Source: Macrothele yani
Lineage: Eukaryota; Arthropoda; Arachnida; Araneae; Macrothelidae
NCBI GenBank assembly: GCA_039090855.1
Contig: CM077013.1
Location: 143,613,240 to 143,677,239 of the forward strand
DNA length: 64,000 nucleotides
Direction of reading: 5' to 3'
Every line of letters starts with the position of its first letter. The first letter of the stretch is position 1. Shown piece after piece: positions 12,263 to 23,712 of the stretch. Below the pieces are notes generated by a model that was not told the DNA's origin, did not search any database, and saw only the letters and a list, made by a program, of their open reading frames with translations. A program made the translations under genes and the position numbers.

Positions 12263-13199
12263 TATGAAATTTCGTATATCGATATCCATAGATTTCTAAA
12301 GTAAATTTGAGTAGGCACAAATTAACTTATATAGCAGTCAAGAATAACGCTGGAACTTTGGATATCCTTAGTATAGTTATTATTGTTTTCCGTGGTACAG
12401 CCCAAGCATCCGGGGATAAATAATCACTTTTAAGGAAGATTTTGAGTACGACTGATAACTTTTACTGATAACTTTTTCCGGCACTTCTACTCTATCTTTT
12501 ATAGGAAATATTTTTACGACGTTTCCTCCAAGTGCTTTCAGAATGAAATTTTTCAGTCTAATTTTTATTTACATGGTAATGAGATCTCTCAAGCGTCTGT
12601 TCCTGTTCGCGATTTCTAAAGATCCACCGTAGGATGCCGCACAATGTTTTGCGAGTTCTTTAACTTTTCTTTGAGTTGTATAATAATGTCATTAATGGGC
12701 TTAATGTATGGATTGTTACCTGCAGAGCGTGCTTTCTTCTTAATGCATTTTTTATGTCGCTAACTATTCTCAATCCATTACTGAGAGTATTACGATATCT
12801 CGATGTATTAATAATTCCATTAATAAGCTAAGAGGGCATATGCAGGCTTTCGTTCAAAGAATATTCTGTCAGATATATGACGAAGTAGATAGCCTCGAAA
12901 CAGTGCTGTACGATTAAAATCCTTTTTTTTAAAAAAAAAAAGAAAGATAGAAAACTCTCTGGAATACCTTCAACGATACATTCAAAATTGCACATATATT
13001 CTCATCAAATATTTACGACGAGTTCTTTAAGATAAAACTGCATACGTTTCTCAAAGAGGTTATCCTCATAAAAACGACACAATGCTATAAATGGAATAAT
13101 TTATTTCACATGAAACATTTTGTCATAGCTGCCGCTGTTCTGGAGCATTTTATCGATATCATGACAAATCGACAAGCAAAAGGATTCCTGCAGGCGAAA
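12263..13199. other. AT-rich background, no feature seen
   Basis: I recognise no coding motif or repeat, apart from short T/A homopolymers near 12923. Confidence 0.5.
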
Positions 13200-13610
13200 T
13201 CAAATTTAAAGCTCATTAAACGTACTTCACTCGATGATTGTAAGAGTAATATATCTATATTACTTTTTCTTAAAAAAAAAGGGATGATTTAATGGGGAAG
13301 GATTTAGCAGCAATCGATGCTGAGAGTAGCAATGATTAAAAATATATTAATTATTGCGAGAGCGCAATCCATTTTCATACCGTGACAAAGTAAAATTCAG
13401 CTACATGAAAATGAGGTACTTGACTAAAAAAAAAAAAAAAACACACTATTTTACTCGAAAAAAGGGGACAGAAGCGATGCAGACCTGGGAATTACACCTT
13501 GTTTTAAAGAGGTGCTTAATTAGGTGTGAAAGAATCAGTTAATTAATGATGGAATGCCTGCGAATATCATTTTTAGCACATGTTCTCCCTTTGGGAAGCA
13601 ACCCTTCATT
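13200..13610. repeat. Dispersed repeat, copy 1 of a diverged pair
   Basis: This stretch aligns by eye with 23900-24310. Shared blocks include ATATTAATTATTGC, GATCCATTTT or its close variant, TTTAATTA before a GTGNGAAA segment, and a shared GGGAAGCAA block near the end. Both copies lie downstream of RTE 3' ends. No coding motif was recognised, and the family is unknown to me. Confidence 0.6.
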
Positions 13611-14012
13611 AAAAGGGTTGAAGTCTGTGCTAACAGTATGGTCGCATTTCGAGTTCTTGTTTCTAGAATATCACAGCTCATTTTGTCTGTACTGAGAGTC
13701 AGAAAGTGATCGGAGCTAATCTTTCTTCACCTTACCTTTGTGTAAATAACATCTGAAAAGTTGCAACGCAACTTCAGATATCTCAACGCTGTACGCAAAG
13801 TTCAGGCCATATACACAGATAAGCAATTATATTATGACAATCCCCAGCGTAGAGGAATAAGCGCAGCTGGAAACCGAACTGTGGTACAGGTGAACTTTAC
13901 AGAGCAGTATGTATACAACCCGAGGACCGGCTTTCGGTTAGTAGAGTGTTCGGAGTCCGAATGGGAAAAGCTGCCGTATTATCGGAATTTGAAAAATGAC
14001 AAATTGTGATGG

Positions 14013-15123
14013 CACGGTGAATTGGAACTATGATCTCGGAAACGCCGCGGCTTGTGGGTTGTTCACGTGCAGCTATAGTGAGTACGTATCAAAAGTGGTG
14101 CACAGATGGCCAAACGACGAACCGTCGTTTGGCCGTGTGTCGTCTGCAGCACATTGATGCCAGAGGGGAGCAGACACTGTCGCGCATTGTTCAAAAGCGA
14201 TCGCAGAGCCACGGTGCGACAAATCACCCGCAGCTACAACAGTGGTGATCAGGGCAATGTGCCACAGCACACAGTTCATGGCAGACTTCTGCGCATGGGC
14301 CTGCGTAGCCGAAGACCTAGCTGGGTCCCCATGCTCACTGGATGTCATCGCCAACAACGCATGAAATGGGCCCAAGATTACCCGTGGATGATTGAATGAA
14401 AGTAGCCTGGTCTGACGAATCAAGATTTCTGGTGCATCGCGTAGACGGCTGAGCGCGGATACGACGATTACCAACGGAGGCTATGGCAGCTGATGCACTG
14501 TTGCGATTGGACTGTGGATGATTGGAAGAAAGTGGCCTGGTCTGACGAAAACAAGATTCCTGGTGCATCACATAGACGGCCAAGCGTGGATACGCCGATT
14601 AACAGCGGAGGCTAAGGCACCTGGATGCAGTGTTGGGCGGAAACAGGCTGGCGACGACAATGTTATGCTGTAGTCTATGTTTTCTTGGGACGCCTTAGGC
14701 CCCATTATTCCAATAGCCCAATCCCTGACAGCTGTCAGGTATCTGAACATCGTTGCGGACCAAGTTCACCCATTCATGGTAACTGTGTTCCCGGCTGGTG
14801 ATGGCCATTACCAACAGGATAATGCGCCATGCCACACTGCCAGAATCGTCAAGGAGGGGTTCGAGGAACATGTCGGTGACTTTCTGTTAATGCCCTGGCC
14901 TCCAAATTCACTTGACATGAATCCAATCGAACATTTAAGGTTCGACTTGGAAAAGCGGGTGCGCTCTAAATCACCCTGCCCCCGAAATGTACGGGAACTG
15001 GAGTACCTGCTGTTGACATTATAGCTCCAGACACCCCAGGATACCTCTCGCCACCTCATCGAATCGATGCCTCGTCGAATGGCTTCTGCTTTGCGTGCTA
15101 AAGGGGGTTCTACAGCTTATTAG
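14013..15123 (+). pseudogene. Tc1-like transposase, 5' truncated, source of the 64-bp satellite
   Basis: Reading on the plus strand gives ISETPRLVGCSRAAI (helix-turn-helix), DRRATVRQITRSYN, RLLRMGLRSRRPS, VAWSDES (first D), YQQDNAPCHTA (second D) and LDMNPIEHLRFD (E), ending AKGGSTAY and a stop at 15121. I count 36 residues between the second D and E, as in DD36E-type Tc1 relatives. The 5' terminal repeat and first codons are missing, and several frame breaks occur. The segment carrying the first aspartate is duplicated in tandem (about 14387-14510 and 14517-14640, offset 130 bp). The last codons, stop and 3' terminus are the first unit of the array that follows. Confidence 0.88.
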
Positions 15124-18100
15124 GTAGGTGGTCTAATGTAATGGCTCATCGGTTTACAGGCTAAAGGGGGTCCTACAGCTTATTAGGTAGGTGGTCATAA
15201 TGTAATGGCTCATCGGTGTATAGGCTAAAGTGGGTCCTACAGCTTATTAGGTAGGTGGTCATAATGTATTGGCTCATCGGTGTATAGGCTAAATGGGGTC
15301 CTACAGCTTATTAGGTAGGTGGTCATAATGTAATGGCTCATCGGTGTATAGGCTAAAGTGGGTCCTACAGCTTATTAGGTAGGTGGTCATAATGTAATGG
15401 CTCATCGGTGTATAGGCTAAAGGGGGTCCTACAGCTTATTAGGTAGGTGGTCATAATGTAATGGCTCATCGGTGTATAGGCTAAAGTGGGTCCTACAGCT
15501 TATTAGGTAGGTGGTCATAATGTAATGGCTCATCGGTGTATAGGCTAAAGGGGTCCTACAGCTTATTAGGTAGGTGGTCATAATGTAATGGCTCATCGGT
15601 GTATAGGCTAAAGGGGGTCCTACAGCTTATTAGGTAGGTGGTCATAATGTAATGGCTCATCGGTGTATAGGCTAAAGGGGGTCCTACAGCTTATTAGGTA
15701 GGTGGTCATAATGTAATGGCTCATCGGTGTATAGGCTAAAGGGGGTCCTACAGCTTATTAGGTAGGTGGTCATAATGTAATGGCTCATCGGTGTATAGGC
15801 TAAAGGGGGTCCTACAGCTTATTAGGTAGGTGGTCATAATGTAATGGCTCATCGGTGTATAGGCTAAAGGGGGTCCTACAGCTTATTAGGTAGGTGGTCA
15901 TAATGTAATGGCTCATCGGTGTATAGGCTAAAGGGGGTCCTACAGCTTATTAGGTAGGTGGTCATAATGTAATGGCTCATCGGTGTATAGGCTGAAGGTG
16001 GTCCTACAGCTTATTAGGTAGGTGGTCATAATGTAATGGCTCATCGGTGTATAGGCTAAAGGGGGTCCTACAGCTTATTAGGTAGGTGGTCATAATGTAA
16101 TGGCTCATCGGTGTATAGGCTAAAGGGGGTCCTACAGCTTATTAGGTAGGTGGTCATAATGTAATGGCTCATCGGTGTATAGGCTAAAGGGGGTCCTACA
16201 GCTTATTAGGTAGGTGGTCATAATGTATTGGCTCATCGGTGTATAGGCTAAAGGGGGTCCTACAGCTTATTAGGTAGGTGGTCATAATGTAATGGCTCAT
16301 CGGTGTATAGGCTAAAGGGGGTCCTACAGCTTATTAGGTAGGTGGTCATAATGTAATGGCTCATCGGTGTATAGGCTAAAGGGGGTCCTACAGCTTATTA
16401 GGTAGGTGGTCATAATGTATTGGCTCATCGGTGTATAGGCTAAAGGGGGTCCTACAGCTTATTAGGTAGGTGGTCATAATGTATTGGCTCATCGGTGTAT
16501 AGGCTAAAGGGGGTCCTACAGCTTATTAGGTAGGTGGTCATAATGTAATGGCTCATCGGTGTATAGGCTAAAGGGGGTCCTACAGCTTATTAGGTAGGTG
16601 GTCATAATGTAATGGCTCATCGGTGTATAGGCTGAAGGTGGTCCTACAGCTTATTAGGTAGGTGGTCATAATGTAATGGCTCATCGGTGTATAGGCTAAA
16701 GGGGGTCCTACAGCTTATTAGGTAGGTGGTCATAATGTAATGGCTCATCGGTGTATAGGCTAAAGGGGGTCCTACAGCTTATTAGGTAGGTGGTCATAAT
16801 GTAATGGCTCATCGGTGTATAGGCTAAAGGGGGTCCTACAGCTTATTAGGTAGGTGGTCATAATGTAATGGCTCATCGGTGTATAGGCTAAAGGGGGTCC
16901 TACAGCTTATTAGGTAGGTGGTCATAATGTAATGGCTCATCGGTGTATAGGCTAAAGGGGGTCCTACAGCTTATTAGGTAGGTGGTCATAATGTAATGGC
17001 TCATCGGTGTATAGGCTAAAGGGGGTCCTACAGCTTATTAGGTAGGTGGTCATAATGTAATGGCTCATCGGTGTATAGGCTAAAGGGGGTCCTACAGCTT
17101 ATTAGGTAGGTGGTCATAATGTAATGGCTCATCGGTGTATAGGCTAAAGGGGGTCCTACAGCTTATTAGGTAGGTGGTCATAATGTAATGGCTCATCGGT
17201 GTATAGGCTAAAGGGGGTCCTACAGCTTATTAGGTAGGTGGTCATAATGTAATGGCTCATCGGTGTATAGGCTGAAGGTGGTCCTACAGCTTATTAGGTA
17301 GGTGGTCATAATGTAATGGCTCATCGGTGTATAGGCTAAAGGGGGTCCTACAGCTTATTAGGTAGGTGGTCATAATGTAATGGCTCATCGGTGTATAGGC
17401 TAAAGGGGGTCCTACAGCTTATTAGGTAGGTGGTCATAATGTAATGGCTCATCGGTGTATAGGCTAAAGGGGGTCCTACAGCTTATTAGGTAGGTGGTCA
17501 TAATGTAATGGCTCATCGGTGTATAGGCTAAAGGGGGTCCTACAGCTTATTAGGTAGGTGGTCATAATGTATTGGCTCATCGGTGTATAGGCTAAAGGGG
17601 GTCCTACAGCTTATTAGGTAGGTGGTCATAATGTAATGGCTCATCGGTGTATAGGCTAAAGGGGGTCCTACAGCTTATTAGGTAGGTGGTCATAATGTAA
17701 TGGCTCATCGGTGTATAGGCTAAAGGGGGTCCTACAGCTTATTAGGTAGGTGGTCATAATGTATTGGCTCATCGGTGTATAGGCTAAAGGGGGTCCTACA
17801 GCTTATTAGGTAGGTGGTCATAATGTAATGGCTCATCGGTGTATAGGCTAAAGGGGGTCCTACAGCTTATTAGGTAGGTGGTCATAATGTAATGGCTCAT
17901 CGGTGTAGAGGCTAAAGGGGGTCCTACAGCTTATTAGGTAGGTGGTCATAATGTATTGGCTCATCGGTGTATAGGCTAAAGTGGGTCCTACAGCTTATTA
18001 GGTAGGTGGTCATAATGTAATGGCTCATCGGTGTATAGGCTAAAGGGGGTCCTACAGCTTATTAGGTAGGTGGTCATAATGTAATGGCTCATCGGTGTAT

Positions 18101-19443
18101 AGGCTAAAGGGGGTCCTACAGCTTATTAGGTAGGTGGTCATAATGTAATGGCTCATCGGTGTATAGGCTAAAGGGGGTCCTACAGCTTATTAGGTAGGTG
18201 GTCATAATGTAATGGCTCATCGGTGTATAGGCTAAAGGGGGTCCTACAGCTTATTAGGTAGGTGGTCATAATGTAATGGCTCATCGGTGTATAGGCTAAA
18301 GGTGGTCCTACAGCTTATTAGGTAGGTGGTCATAATGTAATGGCTCATCGGTGTATAGGCTAAATGGGGTCCTACAGCTTATTAGGTAGGTGGTCATAAT
18401 GTAATGGCTCATTGGTGTATAGGCTAAAGGGGGTCCTACAGCTTATTAGGTAGGTGGTCATAATGTAATGGCTCATCGGTGTATAGGCTAAAGGGGGTCC
18501 TACAGCTTATTAGGTAGGTGGTCATAATGTATTGGCTCATCGGTGTATAGGCTAAAGGGGGTCCTACAGCTTATTAGGTAGGTGGTCATAATGTAATGGC
18601 TCATCGGTGTATAGGCTAAAGGGGGTCCTACAGCTTATTAGGTAGGTGGTCATAATGTAATGGCTCATCGGTGTAGAGGCTAAAGGGGGTCCTACAGCTT
18701 ATTAGGTAGGTGGTCATAATGTATTGGCTCATCGGTGTATAGGCTAAAGTGGGTCCTACAGCTTATTAGGTAGGTGGTCATAATGTAATGGCTCATCGGT
18801 GTATAGGCTAAAGGGGGTCCTACAGCTTATTAGGTAGGTGGTCATAATGTAATGGCTCATTGGTGTATAGGCTAAATGGGGTCCTACAGCTTATTAGGTA
18901 GGTGGTCATAATGTAATGGCTCATCGGTGTATAGGCTAAAGGGGGTCCTACAGCTTATTAGGTAGGTGGTCATAATGTAATGGCTCATCTGTGTATAGGC
19001 TAAAGGGGGTCCTACAGCTTATTAGGTAGGTGGTCATAATGTAATGGCTCATCGGTGTATAGGCTAAAGGGGGTCCTACAGCTTATTAGGTAGGTGGTCA
19101 TAATGTAATGGCTCATCGGTGTATAGGCTAAAGGGGGTCCTACAGCTTATTAGGTAGGTGGTCATAATGTAATGGCTCATCGGTGTATAGGCTAAATGGG
19201 GTCCTACAGCTTATTAGGTAGGTGGTCATAATGTAATGGCTCATCGGTGTATAGGCTAAAGTGGGTCCTACAGCTTATTAGGTAGGTGGTCATAATGTAA
19301 TGGCTCATCGGTGTATAGGCTAAAGGGGGTCCTACAGCTTATTAGGTAGGTGGTCATAATGTAATGGCTCATTGGTGTATAGGCTAAATGGGGTCCTACA
19401 GCTTATTAGGTAGGTGGTCATAATGTAATGGCTCCTCGGTGTA
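15097..19443 (+). repeat. 64-bp tandem array (~68 copies) made from a Tc1 3' end
   Basis: The unit starts GCTAAAGGGGGTCC, contains CTTATTAGGTAGG and GTCATAATGTAATGG, and ends CTCATCGGTGTATAG. Unit one overlaps the final codons (Ala-Lys-Gly-Gly-x-Thr-Ala-Tyr-stop) of the adjoining Tc1 transposase and continues through its 3' UTR to CATCGGTGTA, which looks like the inverted terminal repeat plus the TA target. The 64-bp period is kept almost perfectly: phase repeats exactly every 960 bp from 15600 to 19440, and one 63-bp unit lies near 15550. Copies differ by a few recurring substitutions (GTAATGG/GTATTGG, AAAGGGGG/AAAGTGGG/AAATGGGG, CTGAAGGTG). The last unit is altered (CTCCTCGG) and then unique sequence begins. 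Confidence 0.96.
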
Positions 19444-20249
19444 GGTGGAGTGTCAGTTGAGATATGAAAATTTTAGCATTTTCACTGCGAGTGGTTATCA
19501 GACGGATTGGTTACAGATGCGAAAAAAATGATTCGATATTTCGAAGTGTGTTCTCGGTTGTGTGAATGTAGTCAGATGGCTTGGTAGCAGCGACATCACC
19601 GATGTTTGAGAACCGAGGCCAGTTTCGTCACCGAAATGATGATTGTAAACAGTCGGTTCAACATTGCTAATGGCTACACTGCTACATTTCATCGCACGTG
19701 CAAGAGAAAAGGAACCTTGCACACTTATACAAGGAACAATTTTGACGGTAGTAGACATCTGAGAAAATGTTTAGTTGCGGCGAAACAACTCAGAAGTTAC
19801 ACAGTGATGTTTTATCAGAGAACGTACGCCCAATTTTGAAGCATTAGAGACGTTGATAATGTAATAAAAAGCACTTATGCATCTATATATAATAAGAATC
19901 AAATAACTAGCCGTCTGCAGACGCAAAGTGTGAAATTTGTGCTCCTCGCCGACGAGTCCAGCTTCATGAATGGCGTGATGGCATAACACGCCTTTAGGCG
20001 TTTGCATTTGAAAGTGTTCTTCGTCAAAAGTCACTTTAGGAAAACAAAGCTGTATGGTGACATTATTTGAAGAGAAAACGGGAAATCTTGGACCACGTTT
20101 TAGATGCCAAAACGATCTTTCAGAACTTCTACTCATGTGGGTAACCTATATGATTTTTTTCGTCTGAAATTCCATTAGGTGAATAAGGTTCAACTTATAC
20201 TGATACATTAAATTTAAATGTTAGGTTGACTGAGCATCATTCGACCGAT
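19444..20249. other. Unassigned sequence after the satellite
   Basis: Open frames of 77-121 codons occur on both strands, none with a motif I trust. A phrase resembling a transposase DES box (about 19930) has no supporting neighbours. Confidence 0.4.
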
Positions 20250-20451
20250 TCATTGAATTAAGCATCTCGTCATGGAATGGTACAAGTGTCGAATAACTTT
20301 TTGAAGCATTATCCGCCAAACCGATTGCACGTGGTTCAGTAAAACAGCAGTGGTCTTTGCTGGCGGCACGTGGGTCTGTAGATGGCTTTCAATTACGGCC
20401 CACATTTGCTCGATTGGGGAGAAATCCGAGGAACTGGATGACCACGGCAGT
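20250..20451 (-). pseudogene. C-terminal fragment of a Tc1-like transposase
   Basis: The minus strand gives a continuous frame VLPWSSSSSDFSPIEQMW, then HLQTHVPPAK and a C-terminal SVWRIMLQKVIRHLYHSM, ending at a stop at 20250. PW-x(n)-SDFSPIE is the DDE glutamate motif of Tc1 transposases. About 67 codons survive; the rest of the element is absent. To the right it is cut by unrelated DNA leading into the mariner sequence. Confidence 0.85.
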
Positions 20452-20614
20452 ACGTGGTTCGTTCAGAATGTAACGAGACTGACGTGATAGCGCCAAAACG
20501 AACACAAGCAGAAAAATGCAGCTGCTTGTGCCAGAACACCTGTAAAGTTAGTTACGAGACGAAGCGTCGTTACAGCGCTCCGCTAGTTCATTCTTGTTGT
20601 AGACGCCGTAGAGT

Positions 20615-21633
20615 TCAGACGTGTTTCTGAAATCCAGTACGAATTTAAAGTTGGAGCAAAGAGCAGCTATAAAATATTGTGTGCTTCTGAATAAAACCAT
20701 AACAGAAACGCGGGAAATGATTAAAACAGCCTACAAGAAAGACGCTTGGTTCCGTGCAAGAACTTTTGATTGGCACAAGAAATTTATGAATGGTGAAGAG
20801 TGTCTGGAAGATGAGCCACGCTCTAGTAGGGCTCGGACATTGACTACGGATGTTACTGTCAATACTATAGAGGCACTCCTAAGTGAAGACCGGCGAACAG
20901 CCATTGAGGAGGTTGCTAATGGGCTGCACATGTTAGTTGATGACATTGTAAGAAACCAGTTGGGATACAGAAAAGTCGCTGCAAAGTGGATTTCCCACTT
21001 ACTCACGGATGAACACAAAGTAAATCATGTTATTATTTGTCGCCAATGGAAGTGCCGGCTACGGCGTGAACCAAACTTTTTGGATCGGGTCGTCATATGT
21101 GGTGAAACACTTTCTTACCGTTTCAATCCAGAAACAAAACAACAGTGCACCCAATGAGAACATCCACAGAGTTCCGGATCTAAGAAAGCAAAGGTTGAAG
21201 AAAGTGCAGCGAAAGTCATGCATCTGTTCTTTTTTCTTTTATAACAAGCGAGTTATATATGACCATGTTGTTCTACAATGGGAAACTGTTATCGGTGCCT
21301 ATTATTCTAAAGTTCTTAAAGGTCCTCTAAAGAAAAAAAAATTCCCCAAATACTAGAATATGAAGAAAGTGGTTGGATTTTTGCATCAAGATAAGACCCC
21401 TGTACATCGTGCCTTGCTTACCCAGCAGTTTATTCAAGATCTGGGCATTGAAATGACGTCACACCTTTCATATTCAGCGGTTCTGGAGCCGTGAGACTTC
21501 CACTTATTCCCTGAAGTAGAAAAATTATTTCGTGGGGGTCGGTTTTCATCAAATACTGAACTGAAACATGCTGTGATGGGTATCCTGAACGACATGTCGA
21601 GGAAGGGCATCGAACACACCGGTGCATTCAGAT
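20615..21633 (+). pseudogene. mariner-family transposase, inactivated
   Basis: The frame opens with NLKLEQRAAIKYCVLL and runs through the mariner helix-turn-helix domains (ETREMIKTAY, FDWHKKFMNGEE, LEDEPRSSRA). AKWISHLLTDEHK corresponds to the WVPH-like linker. The catalytic motif reads VVICGETLSYRFNPETKQQ, so the aspartate normally between G and E is deleted. A stop follows at about 21155. Later frames give FLHQDKTPVHRALLTQQF (second D) and LEP-stop-DFHLFPEVEK (third D, 34 residues after the second, DD34D). No ATG is present at the start, which begins at GTG. I could not find clear terminal repeats. Length and motif order fit a mariner transposase of about 340 codons. Confidence 0.88.
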
Positions 21634-21666
21634 AGATGGAGAATCTACTTTAATAATATATATGTA

Positions 21667-22943
21667 CAAGGGTTGTCAAAAATAATGGAAACACCTCGCT
21701 GAAAACAGCGACTTTGGTATGTGCTGCTTTTTGAGTAAAACGAACATGTAGCTACAATTTTCTTTTGCAAAAAAGTGTTGCTTATAGTCTCAAGGGTCTG
21801 TGTGATTGCATTGTAAATCGGTGTTTGCATAATTTCGTTCCAGGTAAAGGCGCAATGAGTGACCTGTTGGAGTTTCAAAACGGGCAGATTGTAGGAGCCC
21901 GTCTGGTTGGTGCGTCGGTAACCACAGTGGCACCGGTATTGGGGTATCGAGAGGTACCGTGTTGAAGGTCATGGCAGCATACAATGTTCACGGCACAACT
22001 TCATCTGCGCGACACAATTGTGGAAGGGAAACCAAACTCACTGCGAGGGACAGGAGGACATTAAAGATGATTGCGACCGTAAGCAGAAAGAAAACGGCGA
22101 CGAAAGTGACTGCTGAGCATGCACATCTCCAAAACCCAGTGTCGATCCGTACCGTGCGAAAGGAACTGCATAAGCACAATATTTACGGCAGAGCTGCGAT
22201 TGCAAAGCCCCTGGAGTCACAGGTGAATATGAAACGGAGACTACAGTGGTGCCACGAACATAAAACGTGGACTGCGGATCAATAAAAACATGTCTTGTTT
22301 TCCGATGAATCGAGTTTCTCACTATTCCCCACCACAGGACGGGTTTACATGCGGTGAACCCCCGCAGAAGCCTACAACCCAGACTGTCTCCGTCTTACAG
22401 TGAAGCATGGGGGCGGTTCCGTAATGGTGTGGGCCATGATCTCGTGGTTTGCAGCAGGTCCCATTATCCCCTTACACGGACTGATCACTAGCGGTGACTA
22501 TGTCGCTTTTTTGGCCGACCATGTACATTGTGCATTCAAGGGTGCAGACATTGTTTCCGTCAGGGGATTGCACCTTTCAAGATGATAATGCCCCGATTCA
22601 CAGAAGTCGAACTGTTCAGTCATGGTTTGAGGAACATAAGGATGAAGTTTCACACCTTCCCTGGCCAGAACAATCACCGGATTTAAACATCATTGAGCCC
22701 TGTAGTCTGTGTTGGAAAACAGAGTGCGATCCCGTTATTTTCCACCGGGGTCTCCCAAGGAATTGGAGCAGTTTCTACAGGAAGAATGGTACAACATACC
22801 ACTTACCATCATTCAGGACTTGTATGCGTCCATTCAAAGAAGGATTCAAGCAGTTTTAAATGCCAAGGGTGCTCCCACACCATATTAGGTGCCTAAAACC
22901 TAATATTGTTTCATGGTGTTTCAATTATTTCGGACAACCCTTG
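21667..22943 (+). mobile_element. Tc1-like DNA transposon B with both terminal repeats
   Basis: The left end CAAGGGTTGTCAAAAATAAT pairs with a right end whose inverse begins CAAGGGTTGTCCGAAATAAT. TA precedes the left end at 21665-21666; the right flank is TT, so the target duplication has decayed. The length of about 1.28 kb fits one transposase gene. It lies about 30 bp after the mariner pseudogene. Confidence 0.9.
21855..22888 (+). pseudogene. Tc1-like transposase (DD36E spacing), frameshifted
   Basis: It starts at ATG 21855 (MSDLLEFQNGQIVGARLVG, helix-turn-helix) and shifts frame near 21950. It continues with RDRRTLKMIATVSRKK, SIRTVRKELHKHNIYGR and NMKRRLQWCHEH, then a stop in place of tryptophan near 22283. 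All three catalytic residues are present: VLFSDESSF, CTFQDDNAPIHRS and SPDLNIIEP, with 36 residues between the second D and E. GGGSVMVWAMIS is the conserved glycine-rich segment. The frame ends NAKGAPTPY and TAG at 22888. At least two frameshifts and two stops make it non-functional. Confidence 0.9.
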
Positions 22944-23396
22944 TTTGTTTACTGCACGACACTTCTGCCCCACGTGAAATCAGTTTGTTACTTTCTGAAC
23001 GATCCTGTATGTCTCGTACATACCTCAGAGGTGACTCACATGGCCAAAGAGGCAACTTGCAGCGATAAGCCTTTGCCGGCGTAATCCAGCTGGTAGAATG
23101 TCCGGCTCCGGAGAGAAGGAAGATCTGGGTTGGAATCCCATCATAGGCAAAAAGGGCGTTCTTCGCTATTATGCTCAAGTGGCAACGGGCTTAGCATATT
23201 GCTAGAAAAAATGACACCATCGTTGAACAACTGAAATACTGAACTGGTTACCAGGAGACAGGAAAAGACAAAATAAGGCCAAGTAGGAGTTGAATGGATG
23301 AATTTCGAAAGCAAGCTGGAGCGACATGGAACAGAGCTGCTGAAAATAGAAAGTCGAAACTCCTTGCGGGCAGTCCTGGTGACGCAGTGTCTGTTT

Positions 23397-23545
23397 TCTT
23401 TTTTTGATTGGAGATTTAACGACCACTGCGAGCAACTCAATGGGCTATAAGCAGCCGTCAGTTCCTAATTTAGGGCCACTAGTTCCAGGGAAGAGAGAGA
23501 GCCAGTGCCGTAAGACAAACACAACATTCATGCCTCACCAGGGGC
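23397..23545 (-). mobile_element. SINE family 1, 3' part, minus orientation
   Basis: It begins with a T run and GATTGGAGATTTAACG (the inverse of the SINE 3' tail) and continues through GAGCAACTCAATGGGCTA, CCAGGGAAGAGAGAGAGCC and ACAAACACAACATTCATG. The tRNA-like head is missing. It meets a second, oppositely oriented partial SINE at 23546. Confidence 0.85.
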
Positions 23546-23712
23546 AAAGTGTAATCGCTGTCTTCTGACCATACGTCCGAGATGGGTCTGGGTTCGAATC
23601 CCTGCGATGAGTTCGAATCCCCGTGTTTGTCTTACGGCACTGGTTATCTCCCTTCCCTGGAAACATTCACCTGAAATGTTTGAAATCGTTAAACTTAAAA
23701 AAAAAAAAAACT
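23546..23712 (+). mobile_element. SINE family 1, partial, plus orientation
   Basis: This carries a tRNA-like B box (GGTTCGAATCC), then GTTTGTCTTACGGCACTGG and CTCCCTTCCCTGG, ending in A13. The B-box region is partly duplicated (TTCGAATCC occurs twice, 24 bp apart). With its inverted neighbour it forms a potential hairpin. Confidence 0.8.

Noticed and set aside
13761..14009. An 82-codon frame before the Tc1 pseudogene
   Set aside because: Starts at TTG, no recognisable motif, and the Tc1 homology begins only after it.
15097..19443. CRISPR-like repeat array
   Set aside because: Units are contiguous with no unique spacers, and the setting is eukaryotic; it is a 64-bp satellite.
19925..19960. 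A VLLADESSF phrase resembling a transposase catalytic box
   Set aside because: No neighbouring Tc1 or mariner motifs in frame on either side.
23072..23151. A functional tRNA-Arg gene
   Set aside because: The anticodon stem is disrupted and the B box is altered (GGTTGGAATCC); its attachment to an RTE-like tail fits a SINE head better.
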